A stretch of 64,000 bases of DNA from Buxus sempervirens. Its lineage: Eukaryota; Streptophyta; Magnoliopsida; Buxales; Buxaceae. A model generated the notes under the pieces. The model was not told the origin of the DNA, made no database searches, and worked only from the letters and a program-made list of their open reading frames with translations. Every line of letters begins with the position of its first letter. Position 1 is the stretch's first letter. Position numbers and translations under genes: made by a program. Where the stretch lies: the NCBI GenBank assembly GCA_947561395.2, contig OX387185.1, positions 47,440,602-47,504,601 on the forward strand, in the 5' to 3' direction. Positions 39,961 through 55,391 of the stretch are shown here, piece after piece.

Positions 39961-42126
39961 AAATCAGCAACTCTTTAAACTCCAGAAAACTGACACGCGC
40001 AAAGTCCCAGACGTTTCAACATCCACATGCATAACACATGATGTCCTTTAACAACCTTGACCTGGGCAGACCTTTTGGTTGGTCAGATCCAATAACGTTT
40101 CCATATATCTTTTAATTTTGCTTTTAGAAGGAATTGATTATGTTCTTTCTTCTTATTTTTTTTTAACTTAGAGGTTCCCTTTTGGAGGGACAACCCCATA
40201 CGTACTCACTGATTGAGTTTGAAAAATCTAATTGACTCCCAGCCAATAAACATGCCAGTTTTGGACGAATCTTCTTCAATCTTGACCCGTTAGGACGACA
40301 GTTCTAACTAGGCCCAAAGCAACATTACTTGCATGCCCAAAGTAACACTGACACAAACTTCAGCCCAAACCTGATCCAAAATCAATTGATTGATTTCATG
40401 CTGGGTTCAATATGGCCCAAGATAAATTCCTTCTTTTATAGAAAAAAAACGTTTTCCTATAAAATAACCCATTGTTTAAAATGGCATATTATTTAACAAA
40501 TCTAGTTAGATGAGATATTTGTTTAAGACATCATAGATTTTCAAGAATAAAAAAAAAATCATATTCATTGCTTAAAGGTTGCTCTATTATTTATTTGAAA
40601 TTTATTAAAATGAACTAAAACATGATAATATTGTACCAGCACTATAATCTTGTTATAAAGTTAACTTATGGTAATATGATTTAAGTAAGTTTTGAGCTGG
40701 ACTAGGCTAATTAGGGCTGTAAAAATTTCTATCTTATCTCAATTTCAGGTTTAAAAATGAACATTGACCATTCTCAAACACAAATAAGTTATATGGTTGA
40801 GTGAGCAGCTGTGAGCTTAGACTAAGTCGTCCAAAAGCTATAGCTCTAACTATATTAAATTAACCCATTTTATATGAACATATTTCTGTGTATGTTTCAA
40901 AATATAATAAATATTGCTTCTGAATAATCATATATGTACATATTGTATATTTATAAAAATTTACAGTATATGGAAAAAAAGAAGACTAACTGGATTAGGT
41001 GATTACACATGTTAAAGGGTGTTATATTCAAGTTTACATCCCAACCCGTTTAATAAAGTTGAGCATGAGTAGGTGAATTCCCAATAGAAAACTAAGTCCG
41101 ATCCCCAAAATTCAACCCGTTATTGGCAATCCAAGATGGACAATTCCAGAACCAGCCCATGATTTTAAGAGACCAACCCAAACATGTTTAAATCCAGTTG
41201 TAGTCAGGCGGACCTATTGTCGGATTAGATTCAGGGGTGGCAACAGTTCGGTTGCGTAAAAAACCAAAACTGAACCGACAAGTTTACAATCGAAACCGTA
41301 ACTGTTACAGTTTACTAATTTTAAAACCAAAACCATTTAACTTTCATATTCTTAATATTGTAACTGAATCTAACCGAACCATTTCACCTTTTTTGAAAGT
41401 TCAAATAGATTAAATTCACATTATTTCCATCGTGTCTACATAGATATGTGTTAATGAAACACTGTATCAAAAGAATTTCTATAGAAATACAACGAAAAAT
41501 AAAAATTCAAGTGAAATTTTTTGTTTCAAAAACTATTCAAGACCATTCAACTCTAGAAAGGATACGTCATCCCTAGCGGACTAATCAGTTAAGGGGTTGT
41601 ACAATGGTCGGGTTAGAAGCCAAGCTACCACCCTTCACAAGGTTTACCATTCTCATCCTGATCCCCGCTCTACAACCGTAGAAATAAACAAACATTAAGC
41701 TTCTTGGTTACTTGGCATCACATGAGTGATCCATTAGTCACGATAAACACCAGTAGAGAAAATCCAATTAATGATTTCCGCTTGCCCACGTGTATGGTCA
41801 ATGTGAGATTAAAATCTTCTTTGAACACTTTTTGAGTCTAGAAATATCCCATGCTCCACCAAATTCATGCACTAACAATCGAACATTAGTCTAGATCCTT
41901 CAAGAATCAAGATAGCAAGGGAAATTGGAAAAAAGACAAAGCAACGCGAAGCCTTAATGGAAACATCCCCACTTCCATCTATTTAATTAAGCTCCTCTTA
42001 ACATCCCCTCCGGAACAGTTACCTCTGCAATAAAATTGTCCGTCAAAAAGGAAAAAGAACAAAACAAGTCCCATAAACAGAGAATCTCACTCTCTATCTC
42101 CCAAGCTTTAATTTCATCTAGGAAAA
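39961..42126. other. Intergenic region upstream of the FTSH6-type gene
   Basis: No gene seen. 40,160-40,300 has weak similarity to 8,440-8,600 (TTTGGAGGGACAACCCCATA..). 40,440-41,600 is AT-rich with short AACCGAAC-type repeats. The last 250 bp should contain the promoter of the gene at 42127, but I see no clear TATA box. Confidence 0.5.
41899..41906. promoter_or_regulatory. Possible heat-shock element core
   Basis: TTCAAGAA fits the TTCnnGAA core, about 220 bp before the ATG. Two near matches, GTCTAGAA and CTCTAGAA, lie further upstream. FTSH6 is heat-responsive in Arabidopsis, so this is plausible, but two-unit cores are common by chance. Confidence 0.3.
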
Positions 42127-44504
<2,378 letters not shown>

Positions 44505-44589
44505 TCAATCCCATAGATGTTGAGAACTAGAGATGATGTAAATCCCCTGTAACATACATGCATGATAGAAAAAAGTATCACCACTCCTT

Positions 44590-45120
44590 CCATTTGGTCA
44601 AGTTTTAGTCCACATCTATATTACTATATAAAGTCAACCCTCCAACTTTCTTGCTAAAGTTCAATTTCCAAAAGGCAGTTCAAATTTTTTCTTTTTTTAC
44701 AATTTTACTATAATACCAAGTGTGTTACCGCCGCTTCGTCAGTAATCAGTATCATAACTAACTGCCCACATAACCCTTCCTTGTTTCTAATTCTTTTATT
44801 GCACGTATAGCGCCTGCATGCCCCTATTTCTCTGTCGTTTGCGTGTGCCACCTATAGCAGCATGCCATGTGGCAGAGGAATAAGGATAGGGAATTCGGAG
44901 TGGTGAGCAACTTGGTTTACATAATAAAAATATACTGAATTAAACGTGGCAAGGCGGACCTTGGCTTCTTTGATGATACCAAAAAAAAACTCCAAGGAAT
45001 TTGTAGTAGAGTGGTCTTTTAAAATAACAATGATGATCTGGAATCTCCTTCAATGATTGTTTTTCCAATACCATAGCTTTGAAGCATTTTAATACAGGTT
45101 GAAATCTTCTGCTATGTTTA
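44590..45120. repeat. Local tandem duplication, first copy
   Basis: Matches 45215-45800. Shared stretches include TCAAGTTTTAGTCCAC, CTTGTTTCTAATTCTTTT and CTTGGCTTCTTTGATGATAC. It lies just after the FTSH6-type gene, is non-coding, and lacks the 155-bp insert present in the second copy. Confidence 0.85.
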
Positions 45121-45214
45121 CTTGAAATGGCTCTTGCTTTGGCCATTAGATGTTGCCATATGGAGCATCTCATAGTTAGTGTTTTTTCACTGTTTGAAAA
45201 GGCAATGACTGTGT

Positions 45215-45800
45215 CAAGTTTTAGTCCACGTCTATACTATTATACAAAGCCAACCAAATTCTTGCTGATATACTATTTCCAAAAGGGGTACAAATTTTTT
45301 TTTCAATTTTTCTCTAATACACAAGTTTGTTACCGCCACATCAGAATCATAAATAACTACCCACATAACTGTGACATCCTGATCTCACATCAAAAGCGGA
45401 TGAAATCTTGATAAGGTATAAAAGTTAGGGAGAACACTTAACTTAGTGAGGCGTATTTTGGGGGACAAAGACTTGCGGGCTTGGGCCCAAAACGGACAAT
45501 ACCTCGTTGGGTTGGGTCATTTCAAATAACCCTTTCTTGTTTCTAATTCTTTTGTTACACATTTAGCACGTGCATGCCCCTAGTACAAGAGTAATGATAT
45601 CTACAACTTGATTTGCTTCTCTAAATAAATGATGAAAATGTACTGAAATGAACGTGACAGTGGATCTTGGCTTCTTTGATGATACTGAAAATACTCCAAG
45701 GAATTTGCAGTAGAGTGATCTCTTAAAATATTAGTGATGAGTTGGAATCTCCTTCAATTATTGCCTTTTCAATTCCCCAACTGTGAAGCATCTTAAGACT
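45215..45800. repeat. Local tandem duplication, second copy
   Basis: Diverged copy of 44590-45120 carrying the TRIM-like insert at 45371-45525. Its right edge, about 45,815-45,890, is an inverted copy of 45,095-45,180 (GGCCAAAGCAGGGCCATTTCAAGTAAACATAGC and its inverse, in part). Confidence 0.85.
45371..45525. mobile_element. 155-bp TRIM-like solo LTR
   Basis: Begins TGTGACATCCTGATCTCACA, a start common in small plant TRIM LTRs, and is flanked by ATAAC at 45366-45370 and 45526-45530. The sister copy at about 44,770 reads CCCACATAACCCTTCC without it. The right end reads TTTCAA rather than a clean CA, so the exact end is uncertain by one base. Confidence 0.75.
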
Positions 45801-45976
45801 GCTTAATTTGGTTACATTCATTGGCCGTAAGATGCTCCACATGGCAACATCTCACGGCCAAAGCAGGGCCATTTCAAGTAAACATAGCATATGATGTTAT
45901 CTATCTTTATATTTTCTAAAACAACACTTGCTTATGCTAAGAAATGCTTGGACTTGAAATCTGTTGGAGCCCTAGG

Positions 45977-46075
45977 CTGGAAGATCTGCTTGTCCAACGG
46001 CAATGCATGTGTCCACATAGGTGTGTGAAACTGACGTGCACACATGCATTACCGTTGGACCAGCAGATCTTCCAG
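45977..46075. repeat. 99-bp near-perfect hairpin
   Basis: Two 36-base arms (45977-46012 and 46040-46075), inverted to each other with 34 of 36 positions matching, around a 27-base loop. The arms start CTGGAAGATCTGCT and include GTCCAACGG and AATGCATGTGT. It could be a short MITE or a foldback of the size of a small-RNA precursor. No flanking duplication is obvious. Confidence 0.85.
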
Positions 46076-46183
46076 CAAGAGGGTGCAGGTGATATGATCT
46101 CAAAATGCTTGTGGTACACTGAATTTCTTGACAAGAACCTTTTAGAAACCTTTCATATTTGTTTCTACGAACTACTCCAATAG

Positions 46184-49100
46184 TTGTAGCCCATAAACAC
46201 CCTTTGCCGTCACATAAAAAATGAACATGCGATAGCCCTCATTGGTTATCGTGCCAAACCTAAATCAAACTAAATTATGTTGATTAAAACTAAAAACCTA
46301 ACTAAACTGAATTTCAACTTATGATTTTAAAACCAAAAACCAAATCGAAATTAATTGATAACCCATAAACCAAAAGCAAAAAACCGAAAGCTTATGTCGG
46401 TGTTCACTTGTCCACACAATTTATTGCTATGTAAGGAAATAACATTGATTGTTACAAAAATTGGTTTTTTTTTATATATATTATATTATATGTAAATGCA
46501 ATAATATAGTTCTGGTTTTTGGTTCAATTCAATTTATCAACCACCTATACTGTAAATCAAACCAAACTAATTCAAGTTAAACTTTTTCAAACCAAACTAT
46601 GAGTTATTGTTGTGATAATGTTTCTTGGAATGCATTTCTATTTCCTTAGAAATTCGTAGTTTTGTTTTGCTAACTGATCAGGTATCTCTTTGTTGATTGT
46701 ATGGTAAGAGTTTACAAATTTGGTTGAATCACTCAACCATCTTTTCGAAGATTAACGTTGCTTTTATTTAGTAAAAAATTTCTGATCTTTTCCCTTTTGT
46801 AACGAATCCATTTTTATTCTTGCCTCATTTGGCTCTTGAGAGAATATTGGAAAGCAGATCTTATGCGACCGAAAATCAGGCCTTTGTGAGCAAAGAAACA
46901 AAAAATGGAAGTTTTTATTTCCTTCTTTAGAGGTGGCTCCAATCCTTTCAAATAAAATGTGAAACTAAAATGGAAGCTTTTTCATTTTGTTTCCTTTTTT
47001 CCTCTCAAACGAGTGGTGGGCCCTATGCTTCCTACCATTTTCCAAGTACACATGATATCTATGTATTAAACTAACATGGAAGTTTTTGTTTCCCTTTTCT
47101 CATAACAGAGGTGGGTCCCATGCCTTTTATCGCTAGTACATATGAGATGTATGAAACTGAGAGTTAGACTCACTCATCTCTCCCATTTCTTCTGACCCAA
47201 AATCACAAACTTTCCATGGCATGGGTAATAACCAGCTTGAAAAATAAGTACTATTTTCGGTAAAGTTATCTCAAATTCCAATGTGCACGTGCATATACTC
47301 TGCCGTACCCAGTCCGAGGAAAATCCCAACCTAATCCCTATTCGTTTGAGTTTGGATTGGTCAAAACAGTCAAGTCCGTATTGGGTCCTGGTGAAACCCT
47401 AGACGGACCTATAAGAGTCCCCATGAATGAGTTCAACTCTGCTTCAACGTTCACCTGGGTCAGAACTGTTTAGTGGTGATGATCTGGCATGTTGGCCCCA
47501 CCTAACCCATGCTCCGGACCGAAACTCCGTTTATGGAAACAAGAGAAGAGAAGAAGAAACACACCTGTCATGTGGGACAATCCTTTTGTCAGCCGAGTGT
47601 GACCACGAGGGGCCTTCTAAGCACAGATGAAACGGAAGAGTGAGCAGAGATTCATGCGGGCTTCAATGTTGTGTTCTTGGAGAATCCGCTTAGGGTTTGG
47701 TTTCTTTTTTTCGTTTTTTCAATCTGTTCTCGGTTTCATGAAGCAATGAACCGTCAATTACTATGTCTTCTGGTACGCTATACGATATTTTTATATCTTT
47801 TATTCATTTTGCTTTTGTAAAATCACAGGTCTCATTCTTTGTAATTTGAATTTCACGCACGGAGCTTTAGTATTGGGATAGAAACTTCTGCATATACCAT
47901 GTAAATTTGAATTCGAGCTTGGGTTTCGGTGACGATTGTAATATTGTTACTATGTTGTGCCATCATCTTTGAATACTGATAGGTTATTTGATTTTTGCTT
48001 GTTTTGAAGTTGTTGCTATGTTTGTTCCATTTTAATCTATAAATAAATATGCAATTGGATATTTTGAATTTTGAAACGGAATTCAACCATGGGTGCTTGA
48101 AAAGATCGGCCTTTTGTACTTGGTAATTGCGAAATTTCCGGAGTTTATATTATTACTTGACATAGAAACAAATTGAAGTTATGGTTTGCAGTTTAATCAA
48201 CTGTCTGACTTGGCCTAATGCATTTGGAATTCAATTCTGAGTGATCACTGGGATGATTCATGCATGGCGTAACTATTTATTTCCTCTATCGTACAGTGGT
48301 TTAATATGTCCCCTTTGACAGGCAGGTTATGCTTGTTATGTTCACAACATAGCCCGTAGGCACCTAGAAATAAAGATTAGACTATAATGCCAGGAAAAAG
48401 AAAAAAAAAGGGAAAGCATTTATTTTCCATTCGTCCACGTAGTTTAAAAAAAATTAATACCATGATTGAATGTCGTTTATCATATTAATGGCTTCTAAAG
48501 GAAAAGACTTAAGAGCTCGTTGTCTCAGCCAATTTATTGTGCTTTATGAATATGCCCAAAGCCTGTGACTTAATATTGTAATGATGTCTTTCTTCTTTCT
48601 TTGTAGGATAATACTGTGTACTTTATTGGAGTGATGATCTTGTAAATACATAATGAATATATGGGATGTGTCACGGGTTTTAACTTTGATGAATATCCTA
48701 AGAATTTTTTTACTTTTTAAGGTACCAAATCCTCTATAATGTTTTTATAATAAATATTGTGGAGGTTAAAAGGTTCCATTGGAATTTCACATTGTAAAGG
48801 TTTTATGTATTCTATGATATCAAATTATCAATATTTAAAAAGGCCAACATATATTGAAGTTTCTTCCTGGAAAGTCATTCCAGGGTGGAACCTCTTTATA
48901 GATGAAAAATGGTCTGATAGAGTGCACTGCTTCGTCCCCCTTTTTTCCTGTTCAATATGTTTTCCTTCACCCCATGAATGCCAACCATTATCACAGGCTA
49001 GCCTTTGTTGCGGTAGAACTTTGTTTGACCATCATTTTCTGTTTTTGTGTGTGTGTGCCACAGTAAGTTGCTTTTTATTTTTCTAGCTATCATCTTTTTG

Positions 49101-49864
49101 ATAGAACGGGCCATTTGTAATTGTCAGCGGTGAGTGACACGTAAGGGGAGGTTAAATACTTTGCTCATGAGAATGTGGTGAAGATATCAATGGATGCTAC
49201 TCCAGCTATTAGCTGACAGAAGAATACTAGGCTTGAAGCATCATTAGCTAGAACCAAGAATCGGGTTAAACATATCATAAGCTAACTTACTCTCAGAGAT
49301 TCAGAAATCAGTTTCTAGGAATATATTCTGATTATATCCTAACCTGAAATTTTAACTTTGGAGAGATCAATCTAACTTGTATATCATACTCTATGTTTTC
49401 ATTGAGTCACAGATAGATTTGGATTGATTTGTTAAAATAGTGTTGCCTTTTCCAATACTAGGATCATTAGGAAAGATAAGCAAACAATGAAAGATAAGGG
49501 AATTGATGGCATAATTCAGCATAGGAGAGTGAAGCCCCACTTTCGAATACAACTGCTTATTTACGTATGTGGTTGTGAGTGTTTGTAATACATGCAAAGA
49601 GGCCAATATGAGGCTCAAGTGGTCTACAATATACATGATTCCTTTCAATATAAGTTACTGAGAAAGTGACGACAAGCTACTAAGCAAGTTAGTGCTTACT
49701 TTTGGAGACCCATGAGTGGCTTTAGCTAATTATTTTTGAAATTGTCGCTGCCTAGTATTTGTGTATCTAACAAGTGATTTTTGTTGTGATTAAACATAAG
49801 AAATTGTCAAGGATGCAGTGGTGCATTAGAAGTGTGTCAAATTTTAATTTCTAGTGGTTAAAAT
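46184..49864. other. Intergenic, no gene supported
   Basis: AT-rich sequence. 46,240-46,620 is dominated by AAACCAAACC-type low complexity. 47,330-47,760 is less AT-rich and has a 5'-UTR-like look (CTTAGGGTTTGGTTTCTT) but no coding frame I trust. I see nothing else specific. Confidence 0.4.
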
Positions 49865-50236
49865 TCTTTTTGGGAAGCAGTTTGCTGAAAATTGGATATA
49901 TCGTTAATAACTGCTTCATTAAAATGAAAAGAACTGATTTTAAGCCTGTTAATATTTTGAAATGGCTAGAAAAGTTGGTTAAGAAAGAGCTTGAGTCATG
50001 TATCTTGACAAAGTAATATGATGCCGTACTTAAAAATATGATATGTGATATATCTAATGATAACAGGCAAATAACGAACATTTATAATTATAACTCAACA
50101 AGATTTGATAATTCTTTTGAAATTTGTTATTATTTTTGTAGTTCTCTTCATTTAGCACATTATAATTTATCCTAATAATTTTTTAATTAATTTTAGCTTC
50201 TATTAAAAGAATTTGCTAAGTATAATGTCCTCCGGA
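49865..50236. repeat. Dispersed repeat copy B, left part outside the tandem duplication
   Basis: Similar to 12640-12945 of copy A (GAAAAGAACTGATTTTAA, TATCTTGACAAAGTAATATGAT). Non-coding. This left part is not repeated in copy C. Confidence 0.8.
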
Positions 50237-52829
50237 CTGCTTCTTTCTACTGATTTAATATAATCCTTCCTATTACCGATCAAAAAAATAAAAATTATCC
50301 TAATAATTGGAATTTGCTTAATAAAAACAAGTTAGGATTCATTAAAGTGTTTTGTTAAAAGAAGGAGATGGCAACACCGGAGCGGATGTATTTTTTTCAT
50401 AAAGAGAATATTATTAAAACTATCTGTCACTGATTACACATCTATTTAGGTTCAACCTACAAAGTCATCCTCAAACAGCCAACAATTTCAGTTGGAAAAT
50501 TACATAACCAGTAGCAGGAAAATTTATATAATGCAAAATTAAGTTGATTGTTATCTACCGTGTTTGCTTCTCAAAAAATTTTTGAGTACAATAACAACAG
50601 CAGTAGCAACAGCAAAATGTTTTATCTAAATTGGTTGGTGCTGTTAATGTGAATCATGTTCCTACATCCTAATTTGTCAAAAACCATAAGTATCAAGGTC
50701 TGTTCTGATTGATTCCATCCAAGTTTTTCTTATTCTTTTTCTCACCCTCTTAGATCCTTCAATAGTTACCCACTCATACCTTCTGACTATTGCATCCCTA
50801 GGTCTTCACTTTATATGATATAACGTGTTAACATACTTTTCTTTATCTTATCTTCTATTTGGGCAACACAGATACTTTCAGTTATGCCCACTTGATTTAT
50901 ATTTCCTATCCCACAAATCCATCTCAACATCCTTACTTGGATATAAATATGTTTACACGACAAGTAGGACTTGACCGGTCCACACCAATAACAAGATTGA
51001 CTAGGCAGATTGGCCTGCTCCAATTGATTGGTTTGTTCGATCCTAATAAAGAAGGACCAAAATATTAAAGAAAAAAATCAGAAAATTTTAGATGTAAATT
51101 ACAAGTTTCTTAAGATTAACAAAAACAAGCTTTATATGTCTAGAGAAAATGTTCTTGCTTAGTTTTACTAGCCAGTTTGGCCTGGTCCAAATGATTGGTA
51201 CCATAAGTTGGATTCTAATGAAAGGACCAAAATATTAAAATAAAAATCAGAAAATTTCAGAAGATGTAAATTACAAGGCTGTTAATACTAATAAAAACAA
51301 GCTTTATATGCATAGGGAAAATGTTTATTTGATTTGATTTTTATCTTTCTTGATACTAATAAAAACAAACTTTATATGCATAGGGAAAATGTCTATTTTA
51401 TTTGATTTTTATCTTGCTTAAGACATTTTATCCTTTATCTTTGCATGTGAGTGATGGAGCACAAATTTGACTCTTATGCTAGTATTCGTTGGTTTTGAGT
51501 TGCTGCAATAAAAGCAAGCAAAATCTTCTTTTGTATATTTTGTTGTATTAATTTCCCTATATATGGTCGAAATTTGGCTACTGCCATGATGGCAGCATGA
51601 AACGTATTGGGAAATCGAGATTTCCCCATCTTTCCTAGATTTTGTGGTATGCCGGAAAATATCCGCAACATGCCGTGAAATCTTGGGAAAATTAAACATT
51701 CAAATCGAACGTTGATGTATTTTTATTTGACATTTAGTCATTTAGGGATGTGATGCATTTCATATATGATTTTACTGTGCTCTTATACTCTTCTGTATAT
51801 GTTGACTTGATCAGTATTCAGTGGATATGATGATGCTAGTGGATTTCCCTCAATTTTCTATATGCAATATCCATGAAATCACTTATACACCACATTTTCG
51901 GTGCCTTTCTTTATATGTTTTGGATGTGTTTTACACCCATATATGCACTATACATGAATTAAACAGAAAAACTGTTTCCCTACACTTGGGAAATTACCCA
52001 GATTCTGCCGGCATGCCAGTGACATGTTGACGAAAATTTTGCCAGAGGCTGCTGCTGGCAAGCCAGAAAAATGAGAAACATAAATCCTTAATTGATATTT
52101 AGGCATTCCGGAATATTATAGGAAATTTTACATTCACAATGAGTTTCTTAGTAGTAATGGGAAAGTTTAGAAAGACTAGAAAGTTCTCTAAATATAGAAA
52201 ATTGATGAATGTGTAGTCCTTTAATGTCAAGATAATAGGAAACTTTAGATTACAAGGAAATTCCTCAAGAAAATGGCAAACTTTTGAATGAATTAGAAAG
52301 TTTACGAACATACCAATTTCTAAATTATTTACAGCTCAATTAACTTAAAGATGATAGGAAATTTTAGATTTTTAACGAGTTTCCTAATAAAAGTAGGAGA
52401 ATTTAGAAAGATGAGAGTTTTAAATAAATAAAAAAAAAACTGTAAAATTACTCTTAGATCCTTGTTTTTAAATTTTTTGAAAAATTGACTGCTTATAATT
52501 TTCGTGATTACCTTAGGCTGCATATTTTAAAATAAACCTAAAGATGTTAAATATTTAGATGAGAAAGACCAAAAGATTTTTATTTAAAGAGACAATTATA
52601 AGGCTTTATTTTTTCAATGCTTTTTAATTTGAAAGTAAGTCTTCAACAGTTTTGATGGTTGTTTAAAATGTGGCAGCCGAAGGTAATTATGAATATCTTA
52701 AGCACCGGATGCCAAATTTAGATCTAAGCCTCCGAAGTTAATTTTTCATAAACAAAATTTGAAAATTTTCAGCCAACTCAATTAGCATTGTGAGAGGTGC
52801 CAACTGTTGTGAGTAAATTGTAATAATTG
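50237..52829. repeat. 2.6-kb tandem duplication, first unit (copy B)
   Basis: Begins with an L1-like tail (ACTGCTTCTTTCTACT .. CCTATTACCGATC plus A-run) and runs to about 52,829, where the same tail starts the second unit. Contains the RTE remnant at 50555-50870 on the minus strand, then sequence shared with copy A, then AT-rich DNA with AGGAAATTTTAGA-type short repeats from 52,110 to 52,420. No gene. Confidence 0.88.
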
Positions 52830-55391
52830 GACTGCTTCTTTCTACTAACTTAATATAATCCTTCCTATTACCGATAAAAAACAATTATCTTAATAATTGG
52901 AATTTACTGAATACAAACAAGTTAGATTTCATTAAAGTGCATTGTTAATAGAAGGAGATGGCAACATAGGAGTGGATGCATTTTTCTTTTATAAAGAGAA
53001 TATTATTAAAACTATCCATCCCTGATTGCACATCTATTTAGGTTCGACCTACAAAGTCATCCTCAAACAACCAACAGTTTCATTTGGAAAATTACATAAC
53101 CAGTACTAAGAAAATTTGTATAATGCAAAATTAGGTGGATTGTCGGCTACCGTGTTTGCTTCTCAAAAAATGTTTGAGTACAATAACAACAACAGCAGCA
53201 ACAACAAAATGTTTTATCTCAATTGGTTAGTGCTGTCAATCTGAATCTTGTTTCTACATCCTAATTTGTCAAAAACCATAAGTATCCAGGTCTGTTCTGA
53301 TTGATTCGATCCAAGTTTTTTTTATTCTTTTTCTCACCCTCTTAGATCCGTCAATAGGTACCCACTCATACCTTCTGGTAACTGCCTCCCTAGGTTTTCA
53401 CTTTATATGATATAACCTCTTCACATACTTTCATTTATCTTATCTTCTATTTGGGCAACACAAATACTTTCGGTTATGTCCACTTGATTTATATTTCCTA
53501 TTCTTTCCACACATCCATCTCAACATCCTTACTTGGATATAAATGTGTTTACACAACAAGTAGGTTATTAGAATCTTAATTTATGTTTTTTCATTGACTC
53601 AAGACTAAGGACTTGGCTGGTGCACACCAATAACAATATTGACTAGCCAGATTCGCCTGGTCGAAATGATTGGTTTGTTCAATGCTAATGAAAGAAGGAC
53701 CAAAATATTAAAGAAAAAAATCAGAAAATTTTAGACGTAAATTACAAGCTTGTTAAGATTTATAAAAACAAGCTTTATATGTATAGAGAAAATGTTCTTG
53801 CTGAGTATTGACTAGCCAGCTTAGCATGGTCCAAATAATTGGCACTGTACATTGGATTCTAATTAAAGGACCAAAATATTAAAATAAAAATCAGAAAATT
53901 TCAGAAGATATAAATTACAATACCGTTAATACTAATAAAAACAAGTTTTATATGAGTAGGGAAAATATTCTTACTTTGCTTTTTAACTCTCTTAAGACAT
54001 CTTATCCTTTATCTTTGCATGTGAGTGGAGCACAAATTTGACTGTTGGAATGCCAGTATTCATTGGTTTTGAGTTGCTGCAACAAGTGCAAGCAAAATCT
54101 TCTTTTGTACATTTTGTTGTATTAATATCATGGTTTACTGTGTCACAGAATTTCCCCGCATATGGTTGAAATTTCGCTACTGCCATGATGGCAGCATGAA
54201 ACATATTGGGAAATCAAGATTTCCCCATATTTCCTAAATTTCGTGGTATGCCAGAAAATATTGGCGACATGCCGCAAAATCTTGGGATAATGTAGATGTA
54301 TTTTTATTTGACATTTAGTCATTTGTGGATGTAATGCATTTCGTATATGATTGCACTGTACTCTTCTACTCTTTTGTAGTGTTGACTTGATCAGCATTTA
54401 GTGCACTGATGATGCTAGTGGATTTCCCTCAATTTTCTATATGCAATATCCCTGAAATAACTTATAAATCACATTTTCTATGCCTTTCTTTATATTTTTT
54501 GGATGTATTTTACACCCATATATGCATTATACATGAATTAAACAAAAAAACGGTTTCCCCACACTTGGGGAAATTATCCCAGATTTTGCCAGCGTGCTTG
54601 CAACATGTTGACGAAATTTTTCTGGAAGCTGCTAGTGGCATGCCGGTGAAATGAGAAACACAAATCCTTGATTAATATTTAGGCGTTCGTCAAGATGATA
54701 GGAAATTTTACATTTACAATGAATTTCTTAGGGATAATGGGAAAGTTTAGAAAGACTAGAAGGTTCTCTAAATATAGAAAATTTATGATTGTGTAGTAGT
54801 CGTTTAATGTCAAGATAATAGGAAACTTTAGATTACAAGGATTTTCCTCAAGAAAATGGCAAAATTTAGAATAAATTAGAGAGTTTATGATCATAAAAAT
54901 TTCCAATTATTTATAGCTCAATTAACTTAAAGATAATAGGAAATTTTAGATTTTTAAGGAGTTTCCTAATAAAAATAGGAGACTTTAGAAAGAGGAGAGT
55001 TTTTAATTAAAAAAACCGTAAAACTCTTAGATCCTTCGTTTTAAATTTTTTTTAGAAATTGATTGCTTGTATGTTTCATGATTACCTTAGGCTGCATCAT
55101 TTTAAAATAAATTTAAAGATGTTAAATTTTTAGATGAGAAAGGCCAAAATATTTTTTTTAAAGAGACAATTCTAAGGCTTAATTTTTTTTATGCTTTTTG
55201 ATTTCAAATTAAACCATCAACAGTTTTGATGGTTGTTTAAAATGTGGCAGCCATAGGTGATTATGGATATCTTAAGCACCTAATGCCAAATTTAGATCGA
55301 AGCATCCGAAGGTAATTTTACATGAGCAAAATTTGAAAATTTACAGACAACTCAATTAACATGGTGAGTGGGGCCAGCTGTTGTCAGTAAA
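52830..55391. repeat. 2.6-kb tandem duplication, second unit (copy C)
   Basis: Matches copy B along its whole length at an offset near 2,585 bp, with frequent substitutions and small indels. The RTE remnant is at 53145-53460. The junction with the first unit falls within GTAATAATTGGACTGC. Because both units have the L1-like tail, the duplication followed that insertion. Confidence 0.88.

Noticed and set aside
47427-47760. Possible first exon of a gene spanning 47-62 kb
   Set aside because: The sequence has a UTR-like look, but I found no coding link or splice chain to the exons at 58.8 kb.
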